Assembly: GCA_964541615.1 (NCBI GenBank)
Contig: CAZIRA010000001.1
Span: 5,544 to 69,543, forward strand
DNA: 64,000 nucleotides
From: UPXZ01 sp964541615
Lineage (GTDB): Bacteria > Bacteroidota > Bacteroidia > Bacteroidales > Paludibacteraceae
Reading direction: 5' to 3'
Positions 7,646 to 16,547 of the stretch are shown here, one piece after another (within the stretch, counting starts at the first letter, position 1; the number at the start of each line of letters is the position of its first letter). A program made the translations under genes and the position numbers. The notes beneath the pieces are model-generated. The model searched no databases, had not been told where the DNA came from, and saw only the letters and a program-made list of their open reading frames with translations.

Positions 7646-9805
7646 CTATTCTTCTTCTTTTTTCTGTGCTTCGTATTCTTTGAGAAGTTTGTCCTGAACA
7701 TCGGATGGAACAAGTTCATAACTGGCAAATTTCATATTGAACGAACCACGTCCGCCGGTAAGCGAACTTAGCGTAGTAGAATAAGTTGACATTTCTTTCA
7801 AAGGTACGCGTGCTTTCAGTTTTTCAAAACCTTTTTCGCTTTCCATACCCATAATCATTCCACGACGACTCTGCAGATCGCTCATGATGTCTCCCATGTA
7901 TTCAGCCGGGATAGAAACAACTACGTCGTAAATAGGTTCCAGAATTTTTGGTCCTGCTTCCTTAAACGCAGTACTGAACGCATTACGTCCTGCAAGCATA
8001 AAGGAGATTTCATTGGAGTCAACCGGGTGCATTTTACCGTCATATACTATCACACGTACATCGCGGGCATAAGATCCGGTAAGGGGTCCTTGCTCCATGC
8101 GCTGCATCAATCCTTTCATGATGGCAGGCAAGAAACGAGTGTCGATAGATCCACCAACGATACTGTTGATAAACACAAGTTTTCCGCCCCAATCCAGTGT
8201 AACTTCCTGAGTATCACGCACGCTAATTTTGTATTCCTGCCCTCCGAAACGGAACATTTCAGGAGCAGGCATGCCTTCTGTCCAAGGTTCAATAATCATG
8301 TGTACCTCACCGAATTGTCCGGCACCACCTGATTGTTTTTTGTGTCGATAGTCAGCACGCGCAGCTTTGGTAATAGTTTCCCGATAAGGAATTTTTGGTT
8401 CGATAAATTCAATTTCAATTTTATCGTTATTTTCAATTCTCCATTTCAAGGTTTTCAGGTGGAATTCGCCCTGACCGGAAATAATTGTTTGTTTCAATTC
8501 TTTGGAAACTTCCACAACCCATGTTGGATCTTCTTCTTTCATTCTGTTGAGTGCTTCACTCATTTTCTCAGTATTGGACTCAGAAAGTGGGCGGATAGCA
8601 CGACGGTAGCGAGGATCCGGATATTTGATGAAATTAAACTGATTGCTTACTTCTTTTGAATTCAATGTATTTCCAGTGCGCACATCTTTCAGTTTTACGG
8701 CTGCGGCAATGCTTCCTGCGTGAAGAACTTCAGCTTTGGTGCGGATTTGTCCGGCAACGGTCTGAATCTGTGACAGACGCTCTTTGGAACTGCGATTAGC
8801 GTTTATAAGGTCATCTCCTTCAGAAACTTTCCCGGACATAACTTTGAAGTAGGAAACTTCACCAATGTGAGGTTCAACGGTAGTTTTGAAGAAGAATAAG
8901 CTAGTAGGTCCGTTTGAATCTGGTTTCACCTCTTTGCCTTCCGAGTTAAGCGGGGCAGGCATATCATTTGGAGATGGTGCTACCATGCTCAGAAAGTTCA
9001 TCACACGGTGAACACACATGTTTTTTTCGCCAGATGCACAGAAAACCGGGAACATAGAACGAGATAGCATCCCTTTGTGGATTCCTTCGCGCATTTCTTC
9101 TTCAGTCAGCGTGCCCTGGTCAAAGAATTTTTCCATCAAGCCTTCATCATTCTCAGCAGCAGCTTCCAGTAAAAGTTGAAAATAATCATCAGCTCTGTCT
9201 TTTTCGCTGGCAGGAATTTCAAGCACTTCAGGAGCAGTTGCACCCGGTGCCCATTTGTACATTTTTTGTTTCAACACATCCACCACGGCATCAAAAGAAA
9301 CTCCGGATGAAACAGGGTATTGTACCACCATTACTTTGCTTCCGTACATTTCTTTCAGTCCGGCAAGTGTGTTTTCATAATCAGCTTTTTCGTGGTCAAG
9401 CTGGTTGATAAGGAAAAGCAGCGGTTTATTGAGCTCTTCTGTGTAGCGGAATTGATTCATCGTACCCACTTCTACTCCACTTGTTGCATCAATTAACATC
9501 ATTGCCATGTCAGTCACGTTAAGTGCTGAAATTACGCCTCCGATAAAGTCATCTGAACCAGGGCAATCGATGAAGTTCATCATTTTGTTCTTCCACTCGA
9601 AGGATAACACGCTTGAGAAAACAGAGTAGCCATACTCTTTTTCAACTGGGAAATAATCTGAAACTGTGTTTTGGTTATCTACTGAACCTCTACGTTTTAT
9701 AACTCCACTCTCGAAAAGCATAGCTTCTGCAAGAGTGGTTTTCCCGGCGCCGGAACTACCCAGCAATGCAATGTTCTTAATTTCGTTAGTTTGATATACT
9801 TTCAT
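7646..9805 (-). CDS. fusA2: Elongation factor G paralogue (EF-G2 type)
   Basis: This 719-residue protein has the EF-G domain order: a GTPase domain (1-280), beta-barrel domain II, domain III, domain IV (about 470-590) and a C-terminal domain V, then a charged tail EYEAQKKEEE. It is not the canonical EF-G. G1 is GSSGAGKTT (residues 16-24). The switch I sequence RGITI is replaced by YGYSV. G3 is DCPGSDDF (80-87), with Ser84 in place of the catalytic histidine of DTPGHVDF. G4 is NQLD (134-137) instead of NKMD. Bacteroides carry an EF-G2 that has been reported to lack GTPase activity and to be needed for gut colonisation and starvation survival; this protein fits that type by its motifs. It is transcribed alone. 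Confidence 0.9.
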   Translation of the reverse strand: MKVYQTNEIKNIALLGSSGAGKTTLAEAMLFESGVIKRRGSVDNQNTVSDYFPVEKEYGYSVFSSVLSFEWKNKMMNFIDCPGSDDFIGGVISALNVTDMAMMLIDATSGVEVGTMNQFRYTEELNKPLLFLINQLDHEKADYENTLAGLKEMYGSKVMVVQYPVSSGVSFDAVVDVLKQKMYKWAPGATAPEVLEIPASEKDRADDYFQLLLEAAAENDEGLMEKFFDQGTLTEEEMREGIHKGMLSRSMFPVFCASGEKNMCVHRVMNFLSMVAPSPNDMPAPLNSEGKEVKPDSNGPTSLFFFKTTVEPHIGEVSYFKVMSGKVSEGDDLINANRSSKERLSQIQTVAGQIRTKAEVLHAGSIAAAVKLKDVRTGNTLNSKEVSNQFNFIKYPDPRYRRAIRPLSESNTEKMSEALNRMKEEDPTWVVEVSKELKQTIISGQGEFHLKTLKWRIENNDKIEIEFIEPKIPYRETITKAARADYRHKKQSGGAGQFGEVHMIIEPWTEGMPAPEMFRFGGQEYKISVRDTQEVTLDWGGKLVFINSIVGGSIDTRFLPAIMKGLMQRMEQGPLTGSYARDVRVIVYDGKMHPVDSNEISFMLAGRNAFSTAFKEAGPKILEPIYDVVVSIPAEYMGDIMSDLQSRRGMIMGMESEKGFEKLKARVPLKEMSTYSTTLSSLTGGRGSFNMKFASYELVPSDVQDKLLKEYEAQKKEEE

Positions 9806-10036
9806 ATCTCATTAATTTATAGATAGTTAGACAAAAAAGGTATTAAATTTCGTGTAAAAAAATTGATACGCAATTTACAAAAACTTAATCAAACAAGCGA
9901 TTCCTTTTTTATGTTATGCAACATATTTTCAGTAGTGGGGTTTAACAATAATAAACAAATTCACCAGAACAGCAATTTTGAAAAAAAAGGGTAGTAAAAT
10001 GCAGTGTAATTTTGATTGAAAAACAAGAATTTACCG

Positions 10037-10067
10037 AAAAAAGCATCCAACCTAGTGAATGCTTTTT
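10037..10067 (-). terminator. Terminator of the wza-wzc operon
   Basis: AAAAAGCAT and ATGCTTTTT arms enclose a 12-base loop about 10 bases past the wzc stop, with a T run on the minus strand. Confidence 0.65.
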
Positions 10068-10077
10068 AATTATTTTG

Positions 10078-12489
10078 CTATTTTCTATTTCTCCTTTTTT
10101 TCAAAAAATCATGAATAAAACCTCGTAGTTTCTCATCAAATGTGATACCCGGAAGCTTGTATCTTCTCTGCTGATTGCTGCCATAACCGTATCCGTAGCC
10201 ATACCCTGATGATGTAGACGAAGTTCCATTCAGTACTACTCCCATTCCGTGAAGGCGGTTCTCTTCGTACACCTCGTTGATCAAAATGGTTGCATCTTTA
10301 GGTGTGTGATTCTGTCGCGCTACGAAGATCGAATTGTCTGCAATTCTATTTAAAAGATATGTGTCTGATACCATACCAATCGGTGCTGTGTCAACCACGA
10401 TATATTCATATCTCTCCTTTGCGTAAGCTATGAACGCATCAAGCCTGGGATTCATGATAAGTTCGGCAGGATTTGGCGGCACAGGACCGGCCGGAACTAC
10501 ATCCAGATAATCATGCCATCCTGAAGGAAGGATGATTTCTGTAGGATCAACAGAACTGTCTGAGAGGTAAATGGTCATGCCTTTGTTTTGTGGCAGATGC
10601 AGATACTCACCCAGCATCGGATTGCGGATATCCATCCCCATCACAAGAACTTTTTTCTTCATCAGGGCTAGCGACATTGCCAGATTTATGGAAATAAATG
10701 ATTTTCCTTCACCAGTTAAGCTGGAAGTCACCAAAATAACCGGCGATTTTTTTCCACCAATAATAAACTGCAGATTTGTTCTTACCAAACGGAACATTTC
10801 AACGATAGGCGTAGTTTTACCTTCGGTAACAATCACAGTTTCACTCTCACGGCTTGTACCTATGCTTCCCAAAAATGGAGCTTTTATCAAACGCTGGAAT
10901 TCCTTTGAATCTTCAATTTTGTTGTTGATAAGATCTTTTAGATAAATATAAAGGAATGGAATCAGCAACCCAATCATCAATGCTACCAGGTATATAATCC
11001 GTCCTTTGGGAGCAACGGGCTCCAACGATGCGTATGCTCTGTCGATGGTTCGTGCGGCAGGAGCTGTGCTTGCCAGACTCAGTGCTGTTTCTTCCCTTTT
11101 TTGAGACAGGAAAAGATACAGATTTTGTTTTATTTCCTGTTGGCGTTTTATTTCCAGGAATTGACGCTCCTGAGTTGGTACGCTTCTGATTTTTGAATTG
11201 AACTGTGCACCTTGTCTCAGCACATCATTTCTAGCTATCTGAATGCCTGATTTAACGCTTGCAACACTAGCCAGCACATTGGATTTTAATGCTGCAATCT
11301 GCATATCGACCTGCATCAAAGCCGGGTTTTTCATATTCGCTGTTTGAGCCAGTTTCATCCGTTCCAGCACAGCCATGTTATATTCTTGAATGGATTTGGC
11401 AAGGGAGGGATCGTCAGTGATCACATTGGCCGGAATAAGTGCATCAGCATTTTTAGAGCTTTTGATGTAGTTCTCGACAGAATTGACCATATTCAGCTGT
11501 GTCTCAAGCTCGGTTAGCTGTTTCTCGTATGTGCTGGCTGTTTCAAGGTAAAGCGCCGCCTCGGATGATAAATCGGTCAGTTTATTGGAACGTTTGTAGT
11601 TTTCTACATCTGATTCAACATCAAAAAGTTCTTTGGTGATGATTCCGAGCCGCTCATGAATAAAGTTTGCCGTATTCCTTGCAATGATGTTTTTATCAAC
11701 TATCGCATCTAAATTATACAGTTCCACCACTTTATTCAAGAAATCTTCAGCCATTTGGATATTTGATTCGATGATCGACAATTTTATGGCATTGGATTGC
11801 TTATTGATAGTCCCAACACTTAGTCTTTCACTGTAATTTTCAACTAAATTCTTTATCGGATGAACAATTACCTTGTATTTCGTTTCTTTTTTGGGCAGAG
11901 CAGTTGCTACAAAATTGAATCTGCCGGCAGGAGTCAGGAAAGGCTCCTGGATATTTGCGAGCTTATAATCTGCTTTAAATCGACTCTTCGCTTCTACATC
12001 CACTTTGTATGTTCCGCCACTTTCTTTTACAATTAGATTTATAGTGTAAGTCAAGCTGTCAAGAAATTCCTTGGAAAGACTTATTTTGAAAGGTGCGTTT
12101 TTGTACTGTTTGACATAACGAAGCCCGTCTTTTTCGAAATATTCAACCTGAAGATCCAAAGAATCAATGGCTTGTTTGATGATTTTTTTGGAACTGATAA
12201 CTTGAATTTCATCTTCCACCTCTTTTGAAATTCCATTAAAACCAAGACTTTCCATCATAGCCATCTGAGAGATTCCGGTTGAACTTTCGTCGTTTCTTAA
12301 AAGAATAACAGACTGAATCTGGTATTTTACTTCTGAACTTCGGATAAATAGGAAGGCTATAATAAAGGCAATGATAACAGAAAGTACAAACCAATACCAC
12401 CTACGGATATATTTCAGAAGTATCTCCCGGATATTAATTATGTCTTCGCTGCTACTGTTTTGGTTGAATTTATTTTGATTATTGTTCAT
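10078..12489 (-). CDS. Wzc-like polysaccharide co-polymerase and tyrosine autokinase
   Basis: Proteins of this family control chain length and export of capsule or exopolysaccharide together with the outer-membrane Wza channel. The 803 residues begin with a cytosolic stretch and a first membrane segment (FVLSVIIAFIIAFLFI). A long periplasmic Wzz-type region with coiled coils follows, then a second membrane segment (IIYLVALMIGLLIPFLYIYL). The C-terminal BY-kinase domain has Walker A (SSLTGEGKSFISINLA), Walker A' (VLVMGMDIRNP) and Walker B (YIVVDTAP). A tyrosine cluster SGYGYGYGYGS near the C-terminus is the likely autophosphorylation tail. The gene lies 30 bases behind wza. No glycosyltransferases are adjacent, so the exported polymer is unknown. 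Confidence 0.93.
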   Translation of the reverse strand: MNNNQNKFNQNSSSEDIINIREILLKYIRRWYWFVLSVIIAFIIAFLFIRSSEVKYQIQSVILLRNDESSTGISQMAMMESLGFNGISKEVEDEIQVISSKKIIKQAIDSLDLQVEYFEKDGLRYVKQYKNAPFKISLSKEFLDSLTYTINLIVKESGGTYKVDVEAKSRFKADYKLANIQEPFLTPAGRFNFVATALPKKETKYKVIVHPIKNLVENYSERLSVGTINKQSNAIKLSIIESNIQMAEDFLNKVVELYNLDAIVDKNIIARNTANFIHERLGIITKELFDVESDVENYKRSNKLTDLSSEAALYLETASTYEKQLTELETQLNMVNSVENYIKSSKNADALIPANVITDDPSLAKSIQEYNMAVLERMKLAQTANMKNPALMQVDMQIAALKSNVLASVASVKSGIQIARNDVLRQGAQFNSKIRSVPTQERQFLEIKRQQEIKQNLYLFLSQKREETALSLASTAPAARTIDRAYASLEPVAPKGRIIYLVALMIGLLIPFLYIYLKDLINNKIEDSKEFQRLIKAPFLGSIGTSRESETVIVTEGKTTPIVEMFRLVRTNLQFIIGGKKSPVILVTSSLTGEGKSFISINLAMSLALMKKKVLVMGMDIRNPMLGEYLHLPQNKGMTIYLSDSSVDPTEIILPSGWHDYLDVVPAGPVPPNPAELIMNPRLDAFIAYAKERYEYIVVDTAPIGMVSDTYLLNRIADNSIFVARQNHTPKDATILINEVYEENRLHGMGVVLNGTSSTSSGYGYGYGYGSNQQRRYKLPGITFDEKLRGFIHDFLKKRRNRK

Positions 12490-12519
12490 AAAAAAAATCT
12501 TGATTTTGTCAATTGAAAC

Positions 12520-13320
12520 TTAAGGATTGCTATTGCTTCTTGAAATTGAATAGGTCAAAGTTATCAAAGTTGCCAGTGTGGAAATGGATGACAGAAACAG
12601 CGGTATATTCTGCGACGAAATTGAACGTACATTGTTAGGTTCCACATAAATCACATCATTCTGCTGGATATAATAGTAAGGAGAATTGAAAACATCAACA
12701 TCGTTTAAGTTTAATCTTGCAAATTGCAGTTTTCCGTTGTGCTCACGGGTAATGAGGACATTTTCTCTGCGTCCGAAAGGTGTCATGTCGCCAGCCATTC
12801 CGAGCGCATCCAAAATCGTAGTTCTCTCATTGTTGATAGGATACTGACCGGGTTTTACAACTTCTCCAAGCACTGTGACATTAAAATTAAGAAATTTTAC
12901 ATTCACAATGGGATTTTGCACATACTCTGTCAGTCTGCCGGTGATGATTTCCACAGCTTCGGAACGGGACAATCCTTTCAGATTTAATTTGCCAAGTACT
13001 GGAAAATTAATCGTACCATCGGTTTCTACAGTATAAGGCTGCTGAGATTGGACTCCATAAAAATTTTCGGATCCTGGAGCAGCGTAAGTAATAATCGGAA
13101 GATTAAACACGGCAACAGAGTTAGGATCGCTACCGGTAACCGTTATCACCAGCAAATCACCGGATTTAATCTTTGCCTCGTGCAAAAAGTTGGATTTATT
13201 GTTAATTGAGTCTGCAGCGCCCTCATTCAATTGATTGAAGTAACTCAGTTTTTTTTGTGATGTGCAACCAACAATAAATATCGTTAGGATTACAAAAGAA
13301 AATTGATAAAATTTTTTCAT
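12520..13320 (-). CDS. Wza-like polysaccharide export lipoprotein
   Basis: This 266-residue protein belongs to the polysaccharide biosynthesis/export (BexD/CtrA/VexA) family, which forms the outer-membrane exit channel for capsule. It has a lipoprotein signal (IFIVGCTS). The Poly_export domain begins near IKSGDLLVITVTGSDPN and is followed by a soluble ligand-binding beta-grasp (SLBB) segment, VTVLGEVVKPGQYPINN. The hydrophobic C-terminus IPLFLSSISTLATLITLTYS could form the membrane-crossing helix. It is the first gene of a two-gene operon with the Wzc-like kinase. Confidence 0.93.
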   Translation of the reverse strand: MKKFYQFSFVILTIFIVGCTSQKKLSYFNQLNEGAADSINNKSNFLHEAKIKSGDLLVITVTGSDPNSVAVFNLPIITYAAPGSENFYGVQSQQPYTVETDGTINFPVLGKLNLKGLSRSEAVEIITGRLTEYVQNPIVNVKFLNFNVTVLGEVVKPGQYPINNERTTILDALGMAGDMTPFGRRENVLITREHNGKLQFARLNLNDVDVFNSPYYYIQQNDVIYVEPNNVRSISSQNIPLFLSSISTLATLITLTYSISRSNSNP

Positions 13321-13596
13321 ATATAACTTTAATCTTCTGTGAATTATTATTCTTCAAAATACAATAACAAATTGATCAGACCACTTCCCTATCCAAATAC
13401 TGAAGCATTTTTCACGAAATCACAGTTTGACAAAAGTACTTAAATACAACTTACTGAACAAATTGGGATGATTGAATTTTGCAAATTTCCTAAAATATTC
13501 TTCAAAACAGCAAACTCACATATATTTAAGTGAAAATATTTTTAGATTTGTGAAACAAAAGCTTTAACTCAACGTTGATACTTAAAAGATATTATC

Positions 13597-14955
13597 ATGG
13601 AAATAAAAAAATACATTAAAGAAACACAACCAAAATTTTTCGAGGATTTATTCTCGTTGATCCGAATTCCTAGTGTGAGTTCACATTCTCACCGCAAAGA
13701 CGATTTGATAAAATGCGCAGAACAGTGGAAAAACCTATTGTTTGAAGCGGGTGTTGATACTGCTGAAATCCTTCCTACGAATGGAAATCCTGTCGTTTTC
13801 GCTACAAAAATCATTGATCCAAAATTACCTACGGTGATGGTGTACGGGCACTACGACGTGATGCCGGCCGAACCGCTCGACCTTTGGACTTCACCACCTT
13901 TTGAACCAGAAATAAGAGACGGAAAGGTATTTGCCCGCGGAGCTGACGATGACAAAGGACAATCGTTTCTTCACGCTAAAGCTTTTGAGTATTTAGTAAA
14001 AACCAACCAACTTAATTGCAATGTGAAATTTATCCTGGAAGGCGAAGAAGAAATCGGATCGCCAAGTTTGGAGGATTTCTGCAAAAAGAATAAAAAACTG
14101 TTGAAATGCGACACCATTTTGGTTTCAGACACCAGTATGCTGGCGGCAGATATGCCGAGCATCACCACCGGATTACGTGGTTTGGCGTATTGGGAAATTG
14201 AAGTGACAGGCGCCAACAGAGATCTGCATTCTGGAATTTTTGGAGGTGCAGTGGCCAATCCGATTATGGAATTATCCAAAATCCTTGCTCAGCTGATTGA
14301 TAAAGATGGAAAAATCACCATCCCTAAATTCTATGACGACGTTGAAAAAGTTTCCAAAAAAGAACGAGAACTTATCGCACAGATTCCACTCGACACAGAA
14401 GCTTACAAAAAAGACCTGGACATCGAGTATCTTCACGGCGAAAAAGGGTATTCTACCATTGAGCGAACCGGCATCAGGCCTACGCTTGACGTGTGCGGCA
14501 TCTGGGGCGGATACACCGGAGAAGGAAGCAAAACAGTACTTCCATCCAAAGCTTTTGCAAAACTCTCGGCACGTTTGGTTCCAAATCAAAAATACGACAA
14601 AATTGCTCCGCTTGTAGAAAGACATTTGAAAAAAATCGCACCAAAGCATATTGGCATCAAAGTAACGCGTCTTCACGGTGCAGCAAGCTACGTCTGTCCA
14701 ATCGATTCGAAGGAGTACAAAGCTGCAGAAAAAGCCTATGAAAAAGCATTTGGAAAAACTCCTCTTCCGGTAAGACGCGGTGGAAGTATCGGCGTGATTC
14801 CTGTTTTTGAGAAAGTACTGGGCGTAAAACCGATTTTAATGGGATTTGGGTTGGAATCAAACGCCATCCATTCACCCAACGAAAATTTCCACATCGAACT
14901 ATACGAAAAAGGGATTGAGGCGATCGTAGAATTCTATAAACAATACAATCTGTAA
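13597..14955 (+). CDS. M20-family metallopeptidase (dipeptidase)
   Basis: This is a cytosolic two-metal peptidase of 452 residues, in the CNDP/DapE-like group annotated as dipeptidase. Metal-binding motifs are GHYDVMP (His85), ARGADDDKGQ (Asp118), EGEEEIG (Glu150-Glu151, catalytic and ligand), LVSDTS (Asp178) and the C-terminal histidine in NAIHSPNE. The lid or dimerisation domain is inserted at about 200-350 and includes the conserved NRDLHSGIFGGAVANP. No signal peptide is present. It probably finishes peptide breakdown in the cytosol, and two POT peptide transporters are encoded elsewhere in the window. The gene is divergent from wza and has no obvious partner. Confidence 0.93.
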   Translation: MEIKKYIKETQPKFFEDLFSLIRIPSVSSHSHRKDDLIKCAEQWKNLLFEAGVDTAEILPTNGNPVVFATKIIDPKLPTVMVYGHYDVMPAEPLDLWTSPPFEPEIRDGKVFARGADDDKGQSFLHAKAFEYLVKTNQLNCNVKFILEGEEEIGSPSLEDFCKKNKKLLKCDTILVSDTSMLAADMPSITTGLRGLAYWEIEVTGANRDLHSGIFGGAVANPIMELSKILAQLIDKDGKITIPKFYDDVEKVSKKERELIAQIPLDTEAYKKDLDIEYLHGEKGYSTIERTGIRPTLDVCGIWGGYTGEGSKTVLPSKAFAKLSARLVPNQKYDKIAPLVERHLKKIAPKHIGIKVTRLHGAASYVCPIDSKEYKAAEKAYEKAFGKTPLPVRRGGSIGVIPVFEKVLGVKPILMGFGLESNAIHSPNENFHIELYEKGIEAIVEFYKQYNL

Positions 14956-15035
14956 GTTCAACTTTCTGATTATCACAAAAGTGTAAATGATTTGAAACAT
15001 ATTTGTAAAATATTTTGTTTTTTTGATGAATATTG

Positions 15036-15067
15036 TTTGGATTATTAAAAAGAAAGTACTAAGTTTA
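15036..15067 (+). promoter_or_regulatory. Probable promoter of the small HTH gene
   Basis: TTTG (15036-15039), a 20-base spacer and TAAGTTTA (15060-15067) match the Bacteroidetes consensus in 11 of 12 scored positions counting n as free, about 50 bases before the ATG. Confidence 0.5.
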
Positions 15068-15116
15068 TTGCGTAAATTAAGGCTTAAATTTATTAACCAT
15101 ATTAATTCATTTTATT

Positions 15117-15368
15117 ATGACAAAGACAATAACATTCAACGAGTTACGTAGAATAAAGGATGCACTGCCAAGCGGGAGTATGGCCAAGATCGCAGATGAA
15201 CTTGGTCTGGAAAAACAAACTGTTAAAAACTATTTCGGCGGTACAGATTACGTAGAGGGGAAAATTGTGGGATTACACATAGAGCCGGGACCCGACGGTG
15301 GTATAGTGCAACTGGATGATACCGTAATTTTAGATGTAGCTCAAAGAATTTTGGAGGAGAATAAATAA
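15117..15368 (+). CDS. Small helix-turn-helix-like protein
   Basis: This 83-residue protein has a predicted helix-turn-helix at about residues 20-40 (SMAKIADELGLEKQTVKNYF), which looks like a DNA-recognition unit. A short beta-rich segment with Gly and Pro follows (KIVGLHIEPGPDGGIV), then a C-terminal helix. It has its own likely promoter and a clear terminator and faces trxB. It could be a small transcription factor or nucleoid-associated protein. I recognise no named family with certainty, and its target is unknown. Confidence 0.75.
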   Translation: MTKTITFNELRRIKDALPSGSMAKIADELGLEKQTVKNYFGGTDYVEGKIVGLHIEPGPDGGIVQLDDTVILDVAQRILEENK

Positions 15369-15388
15369 AGGGTTGATTCTCAAATTAA

Positions 15389-15422
15389 AAAAGCAGCAAA
15401 AATATTGCTGCTTTTCTTTTTT
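15389..15422. terminator. Bidirectional terminator between the HTH gene and trxB
   Basis: AGCAGCAA (15392-15399) pairs with TTGCTGCT (15405-15412), with A and T runs on either side. Confidence 0.88.
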
Positions 15423-15439
15423 ATATCACTGGGAAGGGT

Positions 15440-16381
15440 TTATAATCCTTTTTCGGTTAAATATCTTTCGGCTTCAATAGCGGCCATACAACCGGTAGCG
15501 GCTGCGGTTACTGCCTGACGATAATGCGGATCAGCTACATCGCCCGATGCAAAGACACCTGGGATTGCAGTTCTTGGAGTTCCGGGAACTACTTTGATGT
15601 AGCCCACTTCGTCAGTTTCAAGATATGGTTTGAAAATATCTGAATTCGGTTTGTGTCCGATCGCAAGGAAGAAACCGTCAATTTCATAATGTACTTTTTC
15701 CTCGTCAGCTTGTCCTCTTCTTTTCACCAGATTGATTCCCTGCACAACTTTATCACCAGTAAGTCCTTCTGTCTCATGCTCAAAGAGAACTTCGATTTTC
15801 TGATTGGCAAATACCCTGTCCTGCATGATTTTTGAAGCACGCATATGATCTTTACGAATAATCAAATACACTTTTTCAGTAATATTTGAAAGATAAAGTG
15901 CTTCTTCGGCAGCAGTATCTCCTCCACCTACCACAGCCACTTTTCTATTGCGGTAGAAGAATCCATCACAGGTAGCACAAGCAGAAACTCCCGATCCGGC
16001 ATATTTTTTCTCATCTGGAATTCCGAGGTATTTTGCCTCTGCTCCAGTGGAAATGATTACCGTTTCAGCTTCGATCACTTTCTCGTTGTCAATGGTAATT
16101 TTGTACGGTGCAGCCGACAAATCAGCTGCAGTTGCCATGCCGTAACGAATATCCGTTCCAAATCTTTCAGCTTGTTTTTTCAGGTCTTCCATCATTTCCG
16201 GACCAGTGATTCCCGATGGATAACCCGGAAAATTCTCTACCTCTGTGGTTGTGGTCAGCTGCCCGCCGGGCTGCATACCTTCATATAGCACTGGCGACAA
16301 ATTTGCTCTGGATGCATAAATAGCAGCGGTATATCCTGCCGGTCCTGATCCAATAATCAGACATCTAACTTTTTCGTTCAT
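15440..16381 (-). CDS. trxB: Thioredoxin reductase (NADPH)
   Basis: TrxB is a flavoprotein that passes electrons from NADPH to thioredoxin in the cytosol. The 313-residue length is normal. The FAD-binding motif is GSGPAGYTAA (residues 11-20), the redox-active cysteines are in CATC (135-138), and the NADPH-binding motif is VGGGDTAAEEA (from 151). The C-terminal FAD segment is GVFASGDVAD. A consensus promoter upstream overlaps the end of lolA, so trxB has its own transcript with a leader of about 125 bases that contains several short hairpins. Confidence 0.97.
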   Translation of the reverse strand: MNEKVRCLIIGSGPAGYTAAIYASRANLSPVLYEGMQPGGQLTTTTEVENFPGYPSGITGPEMMEDLKKQAERFGTDIRYGMATAADLSAAPYKITIDNEKVIEAETVIISTGAEAKYLGIPDEKKYAGSGVSACATCDGFFYRNRKVAVVGGGDTAAEEALYLSNITEKVYLIIRKDHMRASKIMQDRVFANQKIEVLFEHETEGLTGDKVVQGINLVKRRGQADEEKVHYEIDGFFLAIGHKPNSDIFKPYLETDEVGYIKVVPGTPRTAIPGVFASGDVADPHYRQAVTAAATGCMAAIEAERYLTEKGL

Positions 16382-16393
16382 AATAATAATTGG

Positions 16394-16499
16394 ACCCTAA
16401 AGGGTTGGTTTTAATTTTTTATAAAGAATCAGAGCATTCAATTATTTGTGAATGCCCTTACTATCAGCATATTCAAAACTCCCCTTTAGAGGATGGAGT
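16394..16499 (-). repeat. Structured trxB leader with two degenerate GC-rich palindromes and a 7-bp hairpin
   Basis: Three small palindromic elements are visible. They are ACCCTAAAGGGT at 16394-16405, GCATTCA(8-base loop)TGAATGC at 16434-16455, and CTCCCCTTTAGAGGATGGAG at 16479-16498. The first and third look like worn copies of the CCCC-loop-GGGG repeat found in full at 26.4 and 45.4 kb. All three fall between the trxB promoter and start codon. Confidence 0.55.
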
Positions 16500-16515
16500 A
16501 TTTCAAATTGATGCA

Positions 16516-16547
16516 CAAAATTACAACTTTTTTTTGACTATCTCAAA
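16516..16547 (-). promoter_or_regulatory. Consensus Bacteroidetes promoter of trxB
   Basis: On the minus strand TTTG (16547-16544), a 20-base spacer and TAATTTTG (16523-16516) match the consensus exactly. The -33 element lies inside the last codons of the LolA-like gene. Confidence 0.75.

Noticed and set aside
10160..10215. Short GY codon repeats near the end of wzc as a DNA tandem repeat
   Set aside because: The repetition is at protein level (Tyr cluster of BY-kinases) and the codons differ enough that no DNA-level array is needed.
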